Below, in pieces: positions 17,363 to 25,254 of a stretch of DNA of 35,787 nucleotides. The translations under genes and the position numbers were made by a program. The stretch covers positions 1 through 35,787 of the forward strand of contig CANEVH010000042.1 of the NCBI GenBank assembly GCA_947442105.1, read 5' to 3'. The notes under the pieces are model-generated. The model searched no databases. It was not told where the DNA came from and saw nothing but the letters and a program-made list of their open reading frames with translations. Source of the DNA: Comamonadaceae bacterium. Lineage in GTDB: Bacteria > Pseudomonadota > Gammaproteobacteria > Burkholderiales > Burkholderiaceae_C. How positions within the stretch are numbered: position 1 is the first letter of the stretch; every line of letters begins with the position of its first letter.

Positions 17363-18580
17363 ATGGCAGCAGAGGGCGGCCTGCGCATGCACACGGGGCG
17401 GTCTGCGGCGCGGCGTGCGCTGGTGCCGCGCGGCGCCCTGCGTTGGATGCTGGCCGTGTTGGCCGTGCTTGGGCTGCACGCGCTGACTTTGCAGGAACTG
17501 GCGCACATGCTTCCCGGCACGGCGTCGGAGGCGCCGACGGCCCAAGCCACACGCGCCTTCGTCACCCGCACCGTGCGCATCGACAATGCGGCGCCCAAGG
17601 CCGCGCCCGCCCGCCCGGCGGCGCCACCCGCAGCGCCCCGGACGCCCACGATGCCCAAGCCGCCTACCCGCTCCGTCGTACCCCCCAGCGCAACGCCCGG
17701 CCCGGAAGCAAGGACCGGGACCCAAGCGCCGGTCCTCAATGGCACCCCGGTGTCGCCAGACGCGGCTGCCCTTGCCCCGGCTGCGGAGCCCCGTGCCCCC
17801 ATTGACGGCAAGCAGCTTGCGGCTGAACCGGCGTCAGCGCCCGCTGCACCGGCGGCTTTGGCCCCGGCATCCGCAACGGTGGTGGCTAGCGCCGCATCGT
17901 CGCCCGCAGCCACCGCCGCCGCCGCGCCGCCGGTGTACGACTACCTGGTGCCCGGCTCCACCCGCCTCAAGTACGAGGTGTCCGGCCTGGTGAAGGGCTT
18001 TGGCTACCGTGTTTCGGGCGAGTTGCTGTGGCTGCAGGACGGCAAGACCTACGATGCGCGCTTGGAAATCAGCCATTTTTTGCTCGGCTCGCGGGTGCAA
18101 ACCAGCAAGGGCGCGATCACGGCGCAGGGGCTGGAGCCCCTGCGCTTTGGCGACAAGGTGCGCAGCGAGGTGGCGGCCCACTTCCAGCGCGCCAAGGGGG
18201 TGGTGAGCTTTAGCGCCAATACCCCTGACGCGCCGCTTTTGCCCCTGGCCCAAGACCAGCTCAGCATCTTCATGCAGTTGGCGGCGATGTGGGGTGGTAA
18301 CGCCGGGCGCTTTGCGCCGGGCATGCAGCTGCCCTTTCAAGCCGTGGGTCCACGCAGCGCGGAATCTTGGGTGTTTGTGGTCGGTCCGCCGGAGCGCCTG
18401 AGCGTTGAAGGCCGCGAGTTGACCTCAGTCAAGCTGCTGCGTGAGCGCACTGCGCAATACGATGTGCGGGTGGAACTGTGGCTGGCCCCCGCGCTGGACT
18501 ACCTGCCCGCGCGCATACGCCTGACCCAAAGCAATGGCGACGAGGTCGACATGCTGTGGCGCAAAACCGAAAAACCCTAG
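17363..18580 (+). CDS. DUF3108 protein with signal anchor and Pro/Ala-rich linker
   Basis: This 405-residue protein starts with a hydrophobic signal or anchor (RWMLAVLAVLGLHALTL, about 29-45). A long Pro/Ala-rich disordered linker (about 60-190) follows, then a C-terminal DUF3108 domain beginning near YDYLVPGSTRLKYEV and ending LTQSNGDEVDMLW. DUF3108 proteins are envelope proteins of unknown function. The overall plan, an inner-membrane anchor plus a Pro/Ala spacer, resembles TonB-like proteins that reach across the periplasm. I chose the ATG at 17363; the frame upstream overlaps the previous gene. Confidence 0.8.
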   Translation: MAAEGGLRMHTGRSAARRALVPRGALRWMLAVLAVLGLHALTLQELAHMLPGTASEAPTAQATRAFVTRTVRIDNAAPKAAPARPAAPPAAPRTPTMPKPPTRSVVPPSATPGPEARTGTQAPVLNGTPVSPDAAALAPAAEPRAPIDGKQLAAEPASAPAAPAALAPASATVVASAASSPAATAAAAPPVYDYLVPGSTRLKYEVSGLVKGFGYRVSGELLWLQDGKTYDARLEISHFLLGSRVQTSKGAITAQGLEPLRFGDKVRSEVAAHFQRAKGVVSFSANTPDAPLLPLAQDQLSIFMQLAAMWGGNAGRFAPGMQLPFQAVGPRSAESWVFVVGPPERLSVEGRELTSVKLLRERTAQYDVRVELWLAPALDYLPARIRLTQSNGDEVDMLWRKTEKP

Positions 18581-18655
18581 TCGCTGGCCCTTGTAAATCG
18601 GCAAAAAGAACAAACCCTGTTACGCTAGAACCTCAATCCCACCAACTACTACCGT

Positions 18656-18997
18656 ATGCACACGCTCTACGACTCCGAAACCTTCACCGTGACCCATATG
18701 CTGGCCAATGCGCAAGCACAGGACATGAGTCCAGCGTCGGCCACCGGTCCAGGCAATACCGCCCTGAGCGATGTAAAGACTGCGCAGCACCCCCAGGGCG
18801 TGCCCATGCTGGCGCGCCACGGCTTTGAGATCGTGGACAAGCGTTCGGGTAAAGAGGTCTACCTCGACGGCTCCTGGGCCGAGCTGTTTCAGCAGCACAT
18901 CGTGGCCTGGCAGGTGAATATGCCGACACAGGAAGAAGTGGAAGAGACGCTGGAGCAGTACGCCGAACTGGCGCAAAACCCGGTGGTCGTGCACTGA
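18656..18997 (+). CDS. DUF3567 family protein
   Basis: This 113-residue soluble protein matches the Burkholderiales-specific DUF3567 family. The front (LYDSETFTV) and the back (GFEIVDKRSGKEVYLDGSWAE, then TQEEVEETLEQYAELAQNPVVVH) are typical. From memory most members are about 85 residues; the extra length is a low-complexity stretch at about residues 17-45 (ANAQAQDMSPASATG). Function is unknown. Confidence 0.85.
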   Translation: MHTLYDSETFTVTHMLANAQAQDMSPASATGPGNTALSDVKTAQHPQGVPMLARHGFEIVDKRSGKEVYLDGSWAELFQQHIVAWQVNMPTQEEVEETLEQYAELAQNPVVVH

Positions 18998-19072
18998 TTG
19001 CGCTAAAGCCTGGGCCGCAAAAAACATGCAATCCGACCACATGCCCCGCCTCGGATAGCGGCCCACCGACCG

Positions 19073-19558
19073 ATGAAACTCCCGTTCTGGCGCTGCGCCA
19101 CCATCCTCCTGCTGCTGTGGGCGCTGCCCGCGCAGTGGCTGGCAGCCGCTAGCGCCGCGCCATGTGCAGGCCACCCTACGGCTGCGGTGCGCGCTGAGCC
19201 GGTATCGGCCCCGGCGCCCATGCACCACGCAGCGGCACAGCACGCACAGCACTTACAGCCGCATGGCGCCCAAGGCGCCCCGCACCACACTGACCCGACT
19301 GCCGGGCACAGCCACGATGTGCTTGCAGCGGCGCTGCATGGCGCGGGCGCAGACCCCGCGCAAGGCGGGGCAATCGCGCACCCCCAGGCCACTTGTGGCG
19401 GCACCGGCCACTGCTGCCCGAGCGCCGCTTTGCTGGTCACCGCGCACCCTGACTTTGCGCAACGCCCTGATTCGACGGACTTTGCCCCAGTGACACAGCA
19501 CCACCGCGCCCCGGTGCTCAGCGGCCCCGACCGCCCGCCACAGCTACGCGCCGCCTAA
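19073..19558 (+). CDS. Exported histidine-rich protein at the head of the copper cluster
   Basis: This 161-residue protein has a clear signal peptide (TILLLLWALPAQWLAAASA). The mature part is rich in histidine (HAAAQHAQH, APHHTD, AGHSHD) and ends near a CGGTGHCCPS segment with three cysteines. The composition and its place before the copper genes suggest metal binding in the periplasm. I do not recognise a named family. It is separated from the next gene by about 250 bases in which I see no gene. Confidence 0.6.
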   Translation: MKLPFWRCATILLLLWALPAQWLAAASAAPCAGHPTAAVRAEPVSAPAPMHHAAAQHAQHLQPHGAQGAPHHTDPTAGHSHDVLAAALHGAGADPAQGGAIAHPQATCGGTGHCCPSAALLVTAHPDFAQRPDSTDFAPVTQHHRAPVLSGPDRPPQLRAA

Positions 19559-19814
19559 AGCGCGGCAGCGCTTTTTGGCACGCTGCGCTCGCGCGCGACC
19601 TGCCAAAGCGACTTGGCTCGCGGCACGCGTCGCTTGCCACACATTCCCGTTACCGGCGCCCCCGCTACTAGCGCCGCGCTACCAGTGCCCACGTTGTGGC
19701 CACCTGTTTGTCGGCCCACCTCCCGGGCGCAACTCCTCTCGGTGTGACTCGCCCCTTCCATGCGGCGTGTGCGGCCAGTGAGCCATAGAACTTTTTTTGA
19801 ATTGCGAGCCAGCT

Positions 19815-20126
19815 ATGGTTGTTTTTTATCGATTTCCACTCTGCGCAGTCCTTTGGCTGCTGCCCGCGCCTGGGCTATGGGCGCAATCGCCCGCACCGGG
19901 GGCCGCAGCGCTGTCTGCCGTCCCAGGCGCGCCCTTGGCACCTTCTAAGGCCAGTGGCTTGGCGTATGTCTCGGTGCTGGGCCAATACCAGGCGTATGCA
20001 GAGCAAAAGGTCACGTCCTGGCCGCAGGCCAACGCCACGGTGCAAGGTATTGGCGGCTGGCGCGCCTATGCCAAAGAGATCGCCACGGAGGCAGCAACAC
20101 CGCAGCCGCGCGGAGCCCAGCCATGA
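19815..20126 (+). CDS. Small periplasmic protein before TolC-type gene
   Basis: This 103-residue exported protein has a signal peptide ending near LWAQS and a short conserved part: LGQYQAYAEQKVTSW, then VQGIGGWRAYAKE. I recall similar small proteins directly before TolC-type genes in heavy-metal clusters; their function is not known. I prefer the ATG at 19815, though a TTG at 19797 is in frame. Its stop overlaps the next start by four bases (ATGA), so the two are translationally coupled. Confidence 0.7.
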   Translation: MVVFYRFPLCAVLWLLPAPGLWAQSPAPGAAALSAVPGAPLAPSKASGLAYVSVLGQYQAYAEQKVTSWPQANATVQGIGGWRAYAKEIATEAATPQPRGAQP

Positions 20127-21610
20127 GCGCCGCCCCGGCATTTATGAGGGTGCGCAACACCCCCGTTCATGAAAGTTCTCCTGCGTTAAGCAGAGGGCGC
20201 GGCGCGCGGTGGTTCGCTTTGCCGCTGGCCCTGGTCTTGTCAGGCTGCGCCAGCCTAGACTTTGAGGCCACCTTGGCCCGCACCAACCAAGACACCGCCC
20301 GCTTTACGCAGGGCGCAGTGGCTCTGGCGCAGACCTCTGCACAAGAGTCTGCGCGCGCGCAGCAAGCCAGCCGCCTGCTGGCGCAGCCGCTGCAGCAAAG
20401 CGAGGCCGTGCAGCTGGCGCTGGTTAACAGTCCGGCGCTGCAAGCCTTGCTGGCCCAGCGCTGGGCAGACGCTGCGGCCATAGCACAGACCGGGCGCATG
20501 GCCAACCCGGTGCTGAGTTTGGAACAAGCGCGCCTGGGCGATGAGCTGGAGATTGGGCGGCGCCTGAGTTTCGGCTTGCTGGAGCTGCTCACCCTGCCCC
20601 AGCGCCAGGCGCGTGCGGCGCGCGCGCTGGAGGCGGCGCAGATCCAGCTCAGCGCCGAGGTGGTGGACCAGGTGACGCTGGTGCGCCAGGCCTGGGTGCG
20701 CGCGGTGGCGGCGCAGCAAACGCTAATTTACGCCCAGCAGGTCAATGCACTGGCGCAAAGCAGCGCGGAACTGGCCCGGCGCATGCACGCGGTGGGCAAT
20801 TTCAACACCTTGCAGCGCGCCCGCCAGCACGCGTTTTATGCCGATGCCAGCGGCCAATGGGCACTGGCGCAGCACAGCGCCCTGGCCGCGCGTGAAGCGC
20901 TGGTGCGTGCATTGGGTCTGGACGATGCGCAGGCAGCGCAGTTGCGCCTGCCCGAGCGCCTGCCGATGCTGCCCGAGGCGCCACACACAGCGCAGGTGGT
21001 GGGCCAAACCGCGCAGGCGCAGCGGCTGGACGTGCGCATGGCGCAGGCGGCGCTGGCTTCAGCGCTGCAAGCCCAGGGCTTGGGCGACATCACCAGCTTG
21101 ACTGACATTGAGCTAGGTGTGCGCCGCGACACCGTGTTTGACGACGCAGCGGGCACGCAGGCCACGCGCCAAGGGACTGAGATGAGCTTTCGGCTGCCGC
21201 TGCTCGATGGCGGCGAATTACGCCGTACCGCTCTGGGCGCGCAGAGCCTGGCGCTGGCCCAGCGCTTGAAGGCAACGCTGAGTGAGGCCAGCTCCGGTCT
21301 GCGCGAGGGCTATTCGGCCTACCGCACGGCCTACGACCTGGCGCGCCACTACCGCGACGAGGTACTGCCCTTGCGCAAAACCATCGCCGACGAAAACCTG
21401 CTGCGCTACAACGGCATGTTGATCGGCGTGTTTGAGCTGCTGGCCGACACCAAAGACCAAATAGCCACGGTGCAGGCCGCCATCGCCGCCGAGCAGCAGT
21501 TCTGGCTGGCCGATGCGGCGCTGCAAGCGGCACAAATCGGCCGCCCCACCACCGCCGCGCTGGGTGCGCCGGCGGCTAAAAGCGCGGGCGCCGGTAATGC
21601 TGCGCACTGA
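20123..21610 (+). CDS. TolC-family outer-membrane lipoprotein, metal efflux type
   Basis: This 495-residue protein is an outer-membrane efflux channel of the TolC family. A lipoprotein signal ends in LVLSGC (cysteine about residue 39), so it is lipid-anchored. The following sequence has the long Ala/Gln-rich helices and two related halves of the family (SEAVQLALVNSPALQALLAQRW; later RLPLLDGGELR and LLRYNGMLIGVFELL). The first 20 codons overlap a dispersed palindromic repeat, giving an unusually long region before the hydrophobic core. No RND pump or adaptor gene follows; instead a multicopper oxidase does. The substrate is probably copper by context. Confidence 0.88.
   Translation: MSAAPAFMRVRNTPVHESSPALSRGRGARWFALPLALVLSGCASLDFEATLARTNQDTARFTQGAVALAQTSAQESARAQQASRLLAQPLQQSEAVQLALVNSPALQALLAQRWADAAAIAQTGRMANPVLSLEQARLGDELEIGRRLSFGLLELLTLPQRQARAARALEAAQIQLSAEVVDQVTLVRQAWVRAVAAQQTLIYAQQVNALAQSSAELARRMHAVGNFNTLQRARQHAFYADASGQWALAQHSALAAREALVRALGLDDAQAAQLRLPERLPMLPEAPHTAQVVGQTAQAQRLDVRMAQAALASALQAQGLGDITSLTDIELGVRRDTVFDDAAGTQATRQGTEMSFRLPLLDGGELRRTALGAQSLALAQRLKATLSEASSGLREGYSAYRTAYDLARHYRDEVLPLRKTIADENLLRYNGMLIGVFELLADTKDQIATVQAAIAAEQQFWLADAALQAAQIGRPTTAALGAPAAKSAGAGNAAH
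20140..20177. repeat. Dispersed palindromic repeat, copy D, inside a coding start
   Basis: Read on the minus strand this is AACTTTCATGAA, then GGGGGTGTTGCGCACCC and TCATAAA, matching copies B and C. It encodes about residues 7-19 of the TolC-type lipoprotein. Confidence 0.7.
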
Positions 21611-21657
21611 CGCCACGCCGCGCCCACCCCCATACCCTTTTTTTGAAAGCCGATTCC

Positions 21658-23085
21658 ATGAACGCACGACGTGAATTTTTCAAGGCCGCTGGCCTGGCCG
21701 GGGGCGCGGTGGCTGCCGCCGCTGTCAGCCGGGTCGCGCTAGCGGCCCTGCCCGAGCCGGTGTTGCAAAGCAGCGCCCAAACCATGGCCCCCCTGCCGCC
21801 AGACACCGGGCGCCCCTACAACCCGGTCGTCACACTCAACGGCTGGACGCTGCCTTGGCGCATGCGCCAAGGCGTTAAAGAGTTCCACTTGGTGGCCGAG
21901 CCGGTGGTGCGCGAAATGGCACCGGGCTTCAAGGCCCACTTGTGGGGCTACAACGGCCAGTCGCCCGGCCCGACCATTGAGGTGGTCGAGGGGGACAGGG
22001 TGCGCATCTTTGTGACCAACCGCCTGCCCGAACACACCAGCGTGCACTGGCACGGCCAGCGCCTGCCCAGCGGCATGGACGGAGTCACGGGGCTGACGCA
22101 GCCGTCCATCCAGCCGGGAAAAACCTTTGTGTATGAGTTCGAGGCCCGCCGCCCGGGCACCTTTATGTACCACCCCCACGCGGACGAGTTGACGCAAATG
22201 GCCATGGGCATGATGGGCCTATGGATCACCCACCCCAAAGCGCCCCACCCCTGGATTGCCGAGGTGCAGCGCGACTTTTGCTTTCTTCTGAGTGCCTATG
22301 ACATCGACCCCGGCAGCTACACGCCCAAAATTATGACCATGCTGGACTTCAACATCTGGTCCTGGAACAGCCGGGTGTTTCCGGGCATTGACTCTCTTCA
22401 TGTGCGCCTGCACGACAAAGTGCGCATCCGCGTGGGCAACCTGACCATGACCAACCATCCCATTCACCTGCATGGCCACGAGTTTCAGGTGACCGGCACC
22501 GATGGCGGCCCCACGCCGCCCGGCGCACGCTGGAGCGAAGTCACCACCGACGTGGCGGTAGGGCAGATGCGCCAGTTGGAGTTTGTGGCCGATGAGCCGG
22601 GCGACTGGGCCTTGCATTGCCACAAAAGCCACCACACCATGAACGCCATGGGCCACAACGTGCCTACGCTGATCGGCGTGGACCATAGCGGTTTGGCCCG
22701 ACAAATCAGCCAGCTGATCCCCGACTACATGGTGATGGGCGAGCGCGGCATGGCCGACTTGGGTGAGATGGAAATGCCTCTCCCCGACAACACCGCGCCC
22801 ATGATGACCGGGCGGGGTCCGTTTGGCGGGGTGGAGATGGGCGGCATGTTCAGCGTGCTCAAGGTGCGCAAGGACCAGCCGCACGGCAACTACCAAGACC
22901 CCGGCTGGTACGCGCACCCGCCGGGCAGCGTGGCCTATGAATGGACCGGTGCGCTAGCCCCGGCGGCGCGCAGCCAGTCTGGCGGCAAGGCGGCCATGGG
23001 CGTGAACCATATGCCCGCCGCTGAGATCGAAGTGCGGGTGCGCAAGCCCCAGCCCAAGAAGGCCGCTACCCATGGAGAACACTGA
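21658..23085 (+). CDS. Multicopper oxidase, periplasmic copper tolerance
   Basis: This 475-residue enzyme has a Tat signal (NARREFFKAAGLAGG) and all copper-binding motifs of multicopper oxidases: HWHG (about 130), YHPHAD (about 170), HPIHLHGHEF (about 267) and HCHKSHH (about 320). Such enzymes oxidise Cu(I) or phenolics while reducing oxygen to water. It is shorter than PcoA/CopA (about 600 residues) and lacks their Met-rich repeats, although the last 120 residues are rich in Met (MGEMEMP, GGVEMGGM). The ATG at 21658 is used; the frame continues upstream only to a TTG. Confidence 0.9.
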   Translation: MNARREFFKAAGLAGGAVAAAAVSRVALAALPEPVLQSSAQTMAPLPPDTGRPYNPVVTLNGWTLPWRMRQGVKEFHLVAEPVVREMAPGFKAHLWGYNGQSPGPTIEVVEGDRVRIFVTNRLPEHTSVHWHGQRLPSGMDGVTGLTQPSIQPGKTFVYEFEARRPGTFMYHPHADELTQMAMGMMGLWITHPKAPHPWIAEVQRDFCFLLSAYDIDPGSYTPKIMTMLDFNIWSWNSRVFPGIDSLHVRLHDKVRIRVGNLTMTNHPIHLHGHEFQVTGTDGGPTPPGARWSEVTTDVAVGQMRQLEFVADEPGDWALHCHKSHHTMNAMGHNVPTLIGVDHSGLARQISQLIPDYMVMGERGMADLGEMEMPLPDNTAPMMTGRGPFGGVEMGGMFSVLKVRKDQPHGNYQDPGWYAHPPGSVAYEWTGALAPAARSQSGGKAAMGVNHMPAAEIEVRVRKPQPKKAATHGEH

Positions 23086-23151
23086 CGCCGTGCGACGCAC
23101 TCCACCGTACGCCAACCCATTTTTTTGCATCCACCAATGAAGGAAATCCCC

Positions 23152-23682
23152 ATGAAATTTCGCAACACCCTGCTGGCCTGGGCCAGCGCTGCGCTGGCCG
23201 CAGCATCACCCGCCTTGGCCGCTGCCGCCGCTGACGGTCAGCACCACGACCACGCCAACGCCGCCATGGGCGAAGCAGGCCAGGCCAGCCAGGTCACGCG
23301 CACGGTAGAAGTGCAAATGCGCGACAGCATGCAGTTTGTGCCCTCCAAGCTGTCGGTCAAGCAGGGCGAAACCTTGCGCATTGTGGTCAAAAACGCCGGC
23401 CAGCTCACGCACGAAATCGTGCTGGGCAGCGAGAAATACCTCAAAGCCCACGCGGAGCTGATGAAAAAGTTTCCAGAAATGGAGCACGCCGAACCCAATA
23501 TGCTGACCCTTGCCGGCGGTAAGACCGGCGAGCTGGTGTGGAAGTTCAGCCGCGCAGGGATAGTGAACTTCGCCTGCCTGCAACCCGGCCACTTTGAGGC
23601 GGGCATGAAAGGCCAGGTGCGGGTCGCCGCAGCAAAATCGAGTGCCAAAAACACCCCCAAGGAGGACAAGCATGCCCACTAA
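23152..23682 (+). CDS. Cupredoxin-domain periplasmic copper protein
   Basis: This 176-residue protein has a Sec signal (ending SPALAAAAA), a short His-rich spacer (GQHHDHANA), and a single cupredoxin domain. Type 1 copper ligands are recognisable: the histidine in LTHEIVLG and the C...H...M set in FACLQPGHFEAGMKG. It likely carries copper or electrons next to the multicopper oxidase. The start at 23152 has an AAGGAA Shine-Dalgarno; an earlier in-frame ATG at 23137 lacks one. It overlaps the next gene by 11 bases. Confidence 0.9.
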   Translation: MKFRNTLLAWASAALAAASPALAAAAADGQHHDHANAAMGEAGQASQVTRTVEVQMRDSMQFVPSKLSVKQGETLRIVVKNAGQLTHEIVLGSEKYLKAHAELMKKFPEMEHAEPNMLTLAGGKTGELVWKFSRAGIVNFACLQPGHFEAGMKGQVRVAAAKSSAKNTPKEDKHAH

Positions 23683-24163
23683 AGCACTGACCCGGCGCAT
23701 GTACTTGCAGCACGCCATCGCCTTGCCGCTGGCGGCAGCGTTCCTGCCCGCCCAGGCCACCGCCGCGAAACCCCAGGTTGAAGTCTGGAAAGACCCGAAC
23801 TGCGGCTGCTGCGATGAATGGGTGTCGCACCTGCAAAAGTCCGGCTTTGCGGTGCGCGTATTCAACGAGGGCAACACGGCGGCGCGCAAGCGCTTGGGCA
23901 TTCCCGACGCGCTGGGCTCGTGCCACACCGGCAGCGTGGGCGGCTACGCGCTAGAAGGCCATGTACCGGCCAAGGAAGTGCGGCGCCTACTGCGGGAAAA
24001 ACCCAAGGCCATCGGCTTGGCGGTGCCAGGCATGCCGGTGGGCTCGCCCGGCATGGACGGCGCGGTTTACGAAGGCCGCAAAGACGCGTTTGACGTCTTG
24101 CTGGTGCTGCCGGGCGGCGGCACACGTGTGTTTCAAAGTTATGCCAAAGGAGTAGCCGTATGA
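23672..24163 (+). CDS. DUF411 metal-binding protein
   Basis: This 163-residue exported protein belongs to DUF411, small proteins linked to copper resistance. A signal segment with two arginines (TRRMYLQHAIALPLAAAF) precedes VEVWKDPNCGCCDEWV, with the CGCC metal-binding motif, and SCHTGSVGGYALEGHVPA with another Cys and two His. An AAGGAGG Shine-Dalgarno lies just before the ATG at 23672, inside the end of the cupredoxin gene. Confidence 0.92.
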   Translation: MPTKALTRRMYLQHAIALPLAAAFLPAQATAAKPQVEVWKDPNCGCCDEWVSHLQKSGFAVRVFNEGNTAARKRLGIPDALGSCHTGSVGGYALEGHVPAKEVRRLLREKPKAIGLAVPGMPVGSPGMDGAVYEGRKDAFDVLLVLPGGGTRVFQSYAKGVAV

Positions 24164-24471
24164 CGCTTAGCAAAACCCTGCGTTCCCTGACGCTGGACCT
24201 GTCCGCTGCCTGCCTGGCGCTGGCCGTCTGGGCCCAAACCGCAGACTTGAGCGAGGGCGAAATCCGCAAGGTCGACAAAGAGGGAGGCAAGATGACACTA
24301 GCCCACGGCCCAATCAAAAGCATTGACATGCCGCCCATGACCATGGTGTTCACCGTCAAAAACCCGGTCTTGTTTGGCGATCTAAAAAAAGGCGACAAGG
24401 TGCGCTTTGCTGTGGTGCGCGAAGACGGTAAGCTGGTTGTGACCGAGATCGTTCCCGCCGCCGCGCGCTAG
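24160..24471 (+). CDS. CusF-like periplasmic copper-binding protein
   Basis: This 103-residue protein has an N-terminal signal (residues 1-26) and a small CusF-type beta-barrel. The metal site is recognisable as H49 and the run MPPMTM (M57, M60, M62). In E. coli CusF the ligands are His36, Met47 and Met49, and Trp44 caps the copper; the position of Trp44 corresponds here to M57. It overlaps the DUF411 gene by four bases (ATGA) and ends the copper operon. Confidence 0.9.
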   Translation: MTLSKTLRSLTLDLSAACLALAVWAQTADLSEGEIRKVDKEGGKMTLAHGPIKSIDMPPMTMVFTVKNPVLFGDLKKGDKVRFAVVREDGKLVVTEIVPAAAR

Positions 24472-24508
24472 GGGCAGCAACAGGCGCTAACCAGCGCCTC
24501 AGGCCCCT
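24470..24508. terminator. Shared hairpin between convergent operons
   Basis: Two nested stems, AGGGGC/GCCCCT (24470-24475, 24503-24508) and AGGCGCT/AGCGCCT (24482-24488, 24493-24499), form a long hairpin in the 27-base gap between the copper operon and the cox operon, overlapping the ends of both genes. There is no T run on either strand, so it may block read-through or protect mRNA ends rather than terminate by itself. Confidence 0.45.
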
Positions 24509-25254
24509 GCGTAGCGGTAAATCTGGTCGCCCTGCGGAGCGCGGATTTGGGCGTTGAAGGACACCACGATGCGGTCCTTGGAGCCCACATAGGGCAGCGC
24601 CTTGTGCGGCAAAAACGCCGGGAAAAGCACCAGTTCGCCCTCGTGCGGCGTCACGTCCAGCGTAGCGTTTTGCATAAACGCGTTGCCCATGTCCATGTAG
24701 GCGCCGCCCAGGAGCGGGAACAGCGGGCTGTAAAAGCGCGTGGCGCCGTTGAGCGCGCCCCACTGTGGCTCGCGCTGGCGCTCTGCCACCGGGTCGATTT
24801 GCACGTAATACACGCCCGACCAGGAACAGTTGCCATGGGTGTGCACGTCGTGGAAGGCCGCGCCGTTTTGAATCTGGAACCACAGGCCCACCAGTTCAAG
24901 CTGCAAACCGTGTCGCCCGCTGGGCCAGACCCCGGCGTTGGCCTGTTTGGCCGTGGCTTGCAGCGACTGGGCGATGAACTTCACCAAGGTGTGGAACTCA
25001 GGCACGTCCACGCGCTGCAGCAAGTCGTCGGCACTGGCGTAAAAACTGCCGACGCGCTCGGGGTGCTGCGCCACGTCGGTGGCACGCATGACGCTGAAGA
25101 TGCGCGCCAGCACCTCATTCACCGCCGCCGCGCCTTGCAGGCGGTGCACCGCCATGGGCACCGGCCAATGCGCGCTATTGGGGGCGATGTTGGGAGTGCT
25201 GCCAGGCGCGCTGAACCTGCCCGCGGCGCTGCTGGTGGCGGGCGGCATGCTCAT
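24499..25254 (-). CDS. Putative 2OG-Fe(II) oxygenase (TIGR02466-like)
   Basis: This 251-residue protein resembles the TIGR02466 family of putative 2-oxoglutarate/iron oxygenases. The metal-site region is FHDVHTHGNCSWSGVYYV (H138 and H140 are likely candidates), and the second half has VLFPAFLPHKALPYVG (H217) and DRIVVSFN (R228, possible 2OG-binding arginine). The first 25 residues are low complexity and lie before the conserved part. Its ATG overlaps the stop of mocA by four bases, so it is translated together with the CO dehydrogenase accessory genes. The substrate is unknown. Confidence 0.75.
   Translation of the reverse strand: MSMPPATSSAAGRFSAPGSTPNIAPNSAHWPVPMAVHRLQGAAAVNEVLARIFSVMRATDVAQHPERVGSFYASADDLLQRVDVPEFHTLVKFIAQSLQATAKQANAGVWPSGRHGLQLELVGLWFQIQNGAAFHDVHTHGNCSWSGVYYVQIDPVAERQREPQWGALNGATRFYSPLFPLLGGAYMDMGNAFMQNATLDVTPHEGELVLFPAFLPHKALPYVGSKDRIVVSFNAQIRAPQGDQIYRYAGA

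Noticed and set aside
19575..19781. A 68-codon frame with CPRCG and CGVCG, like a zinc ribbon
   Set aside because: There is no Shine-Dalgarno or family resemblance, and the rest is Pro/Ala/Arg-rich as in random GC-rich sequence. It may be worth one search, but it is not supported as a gene.
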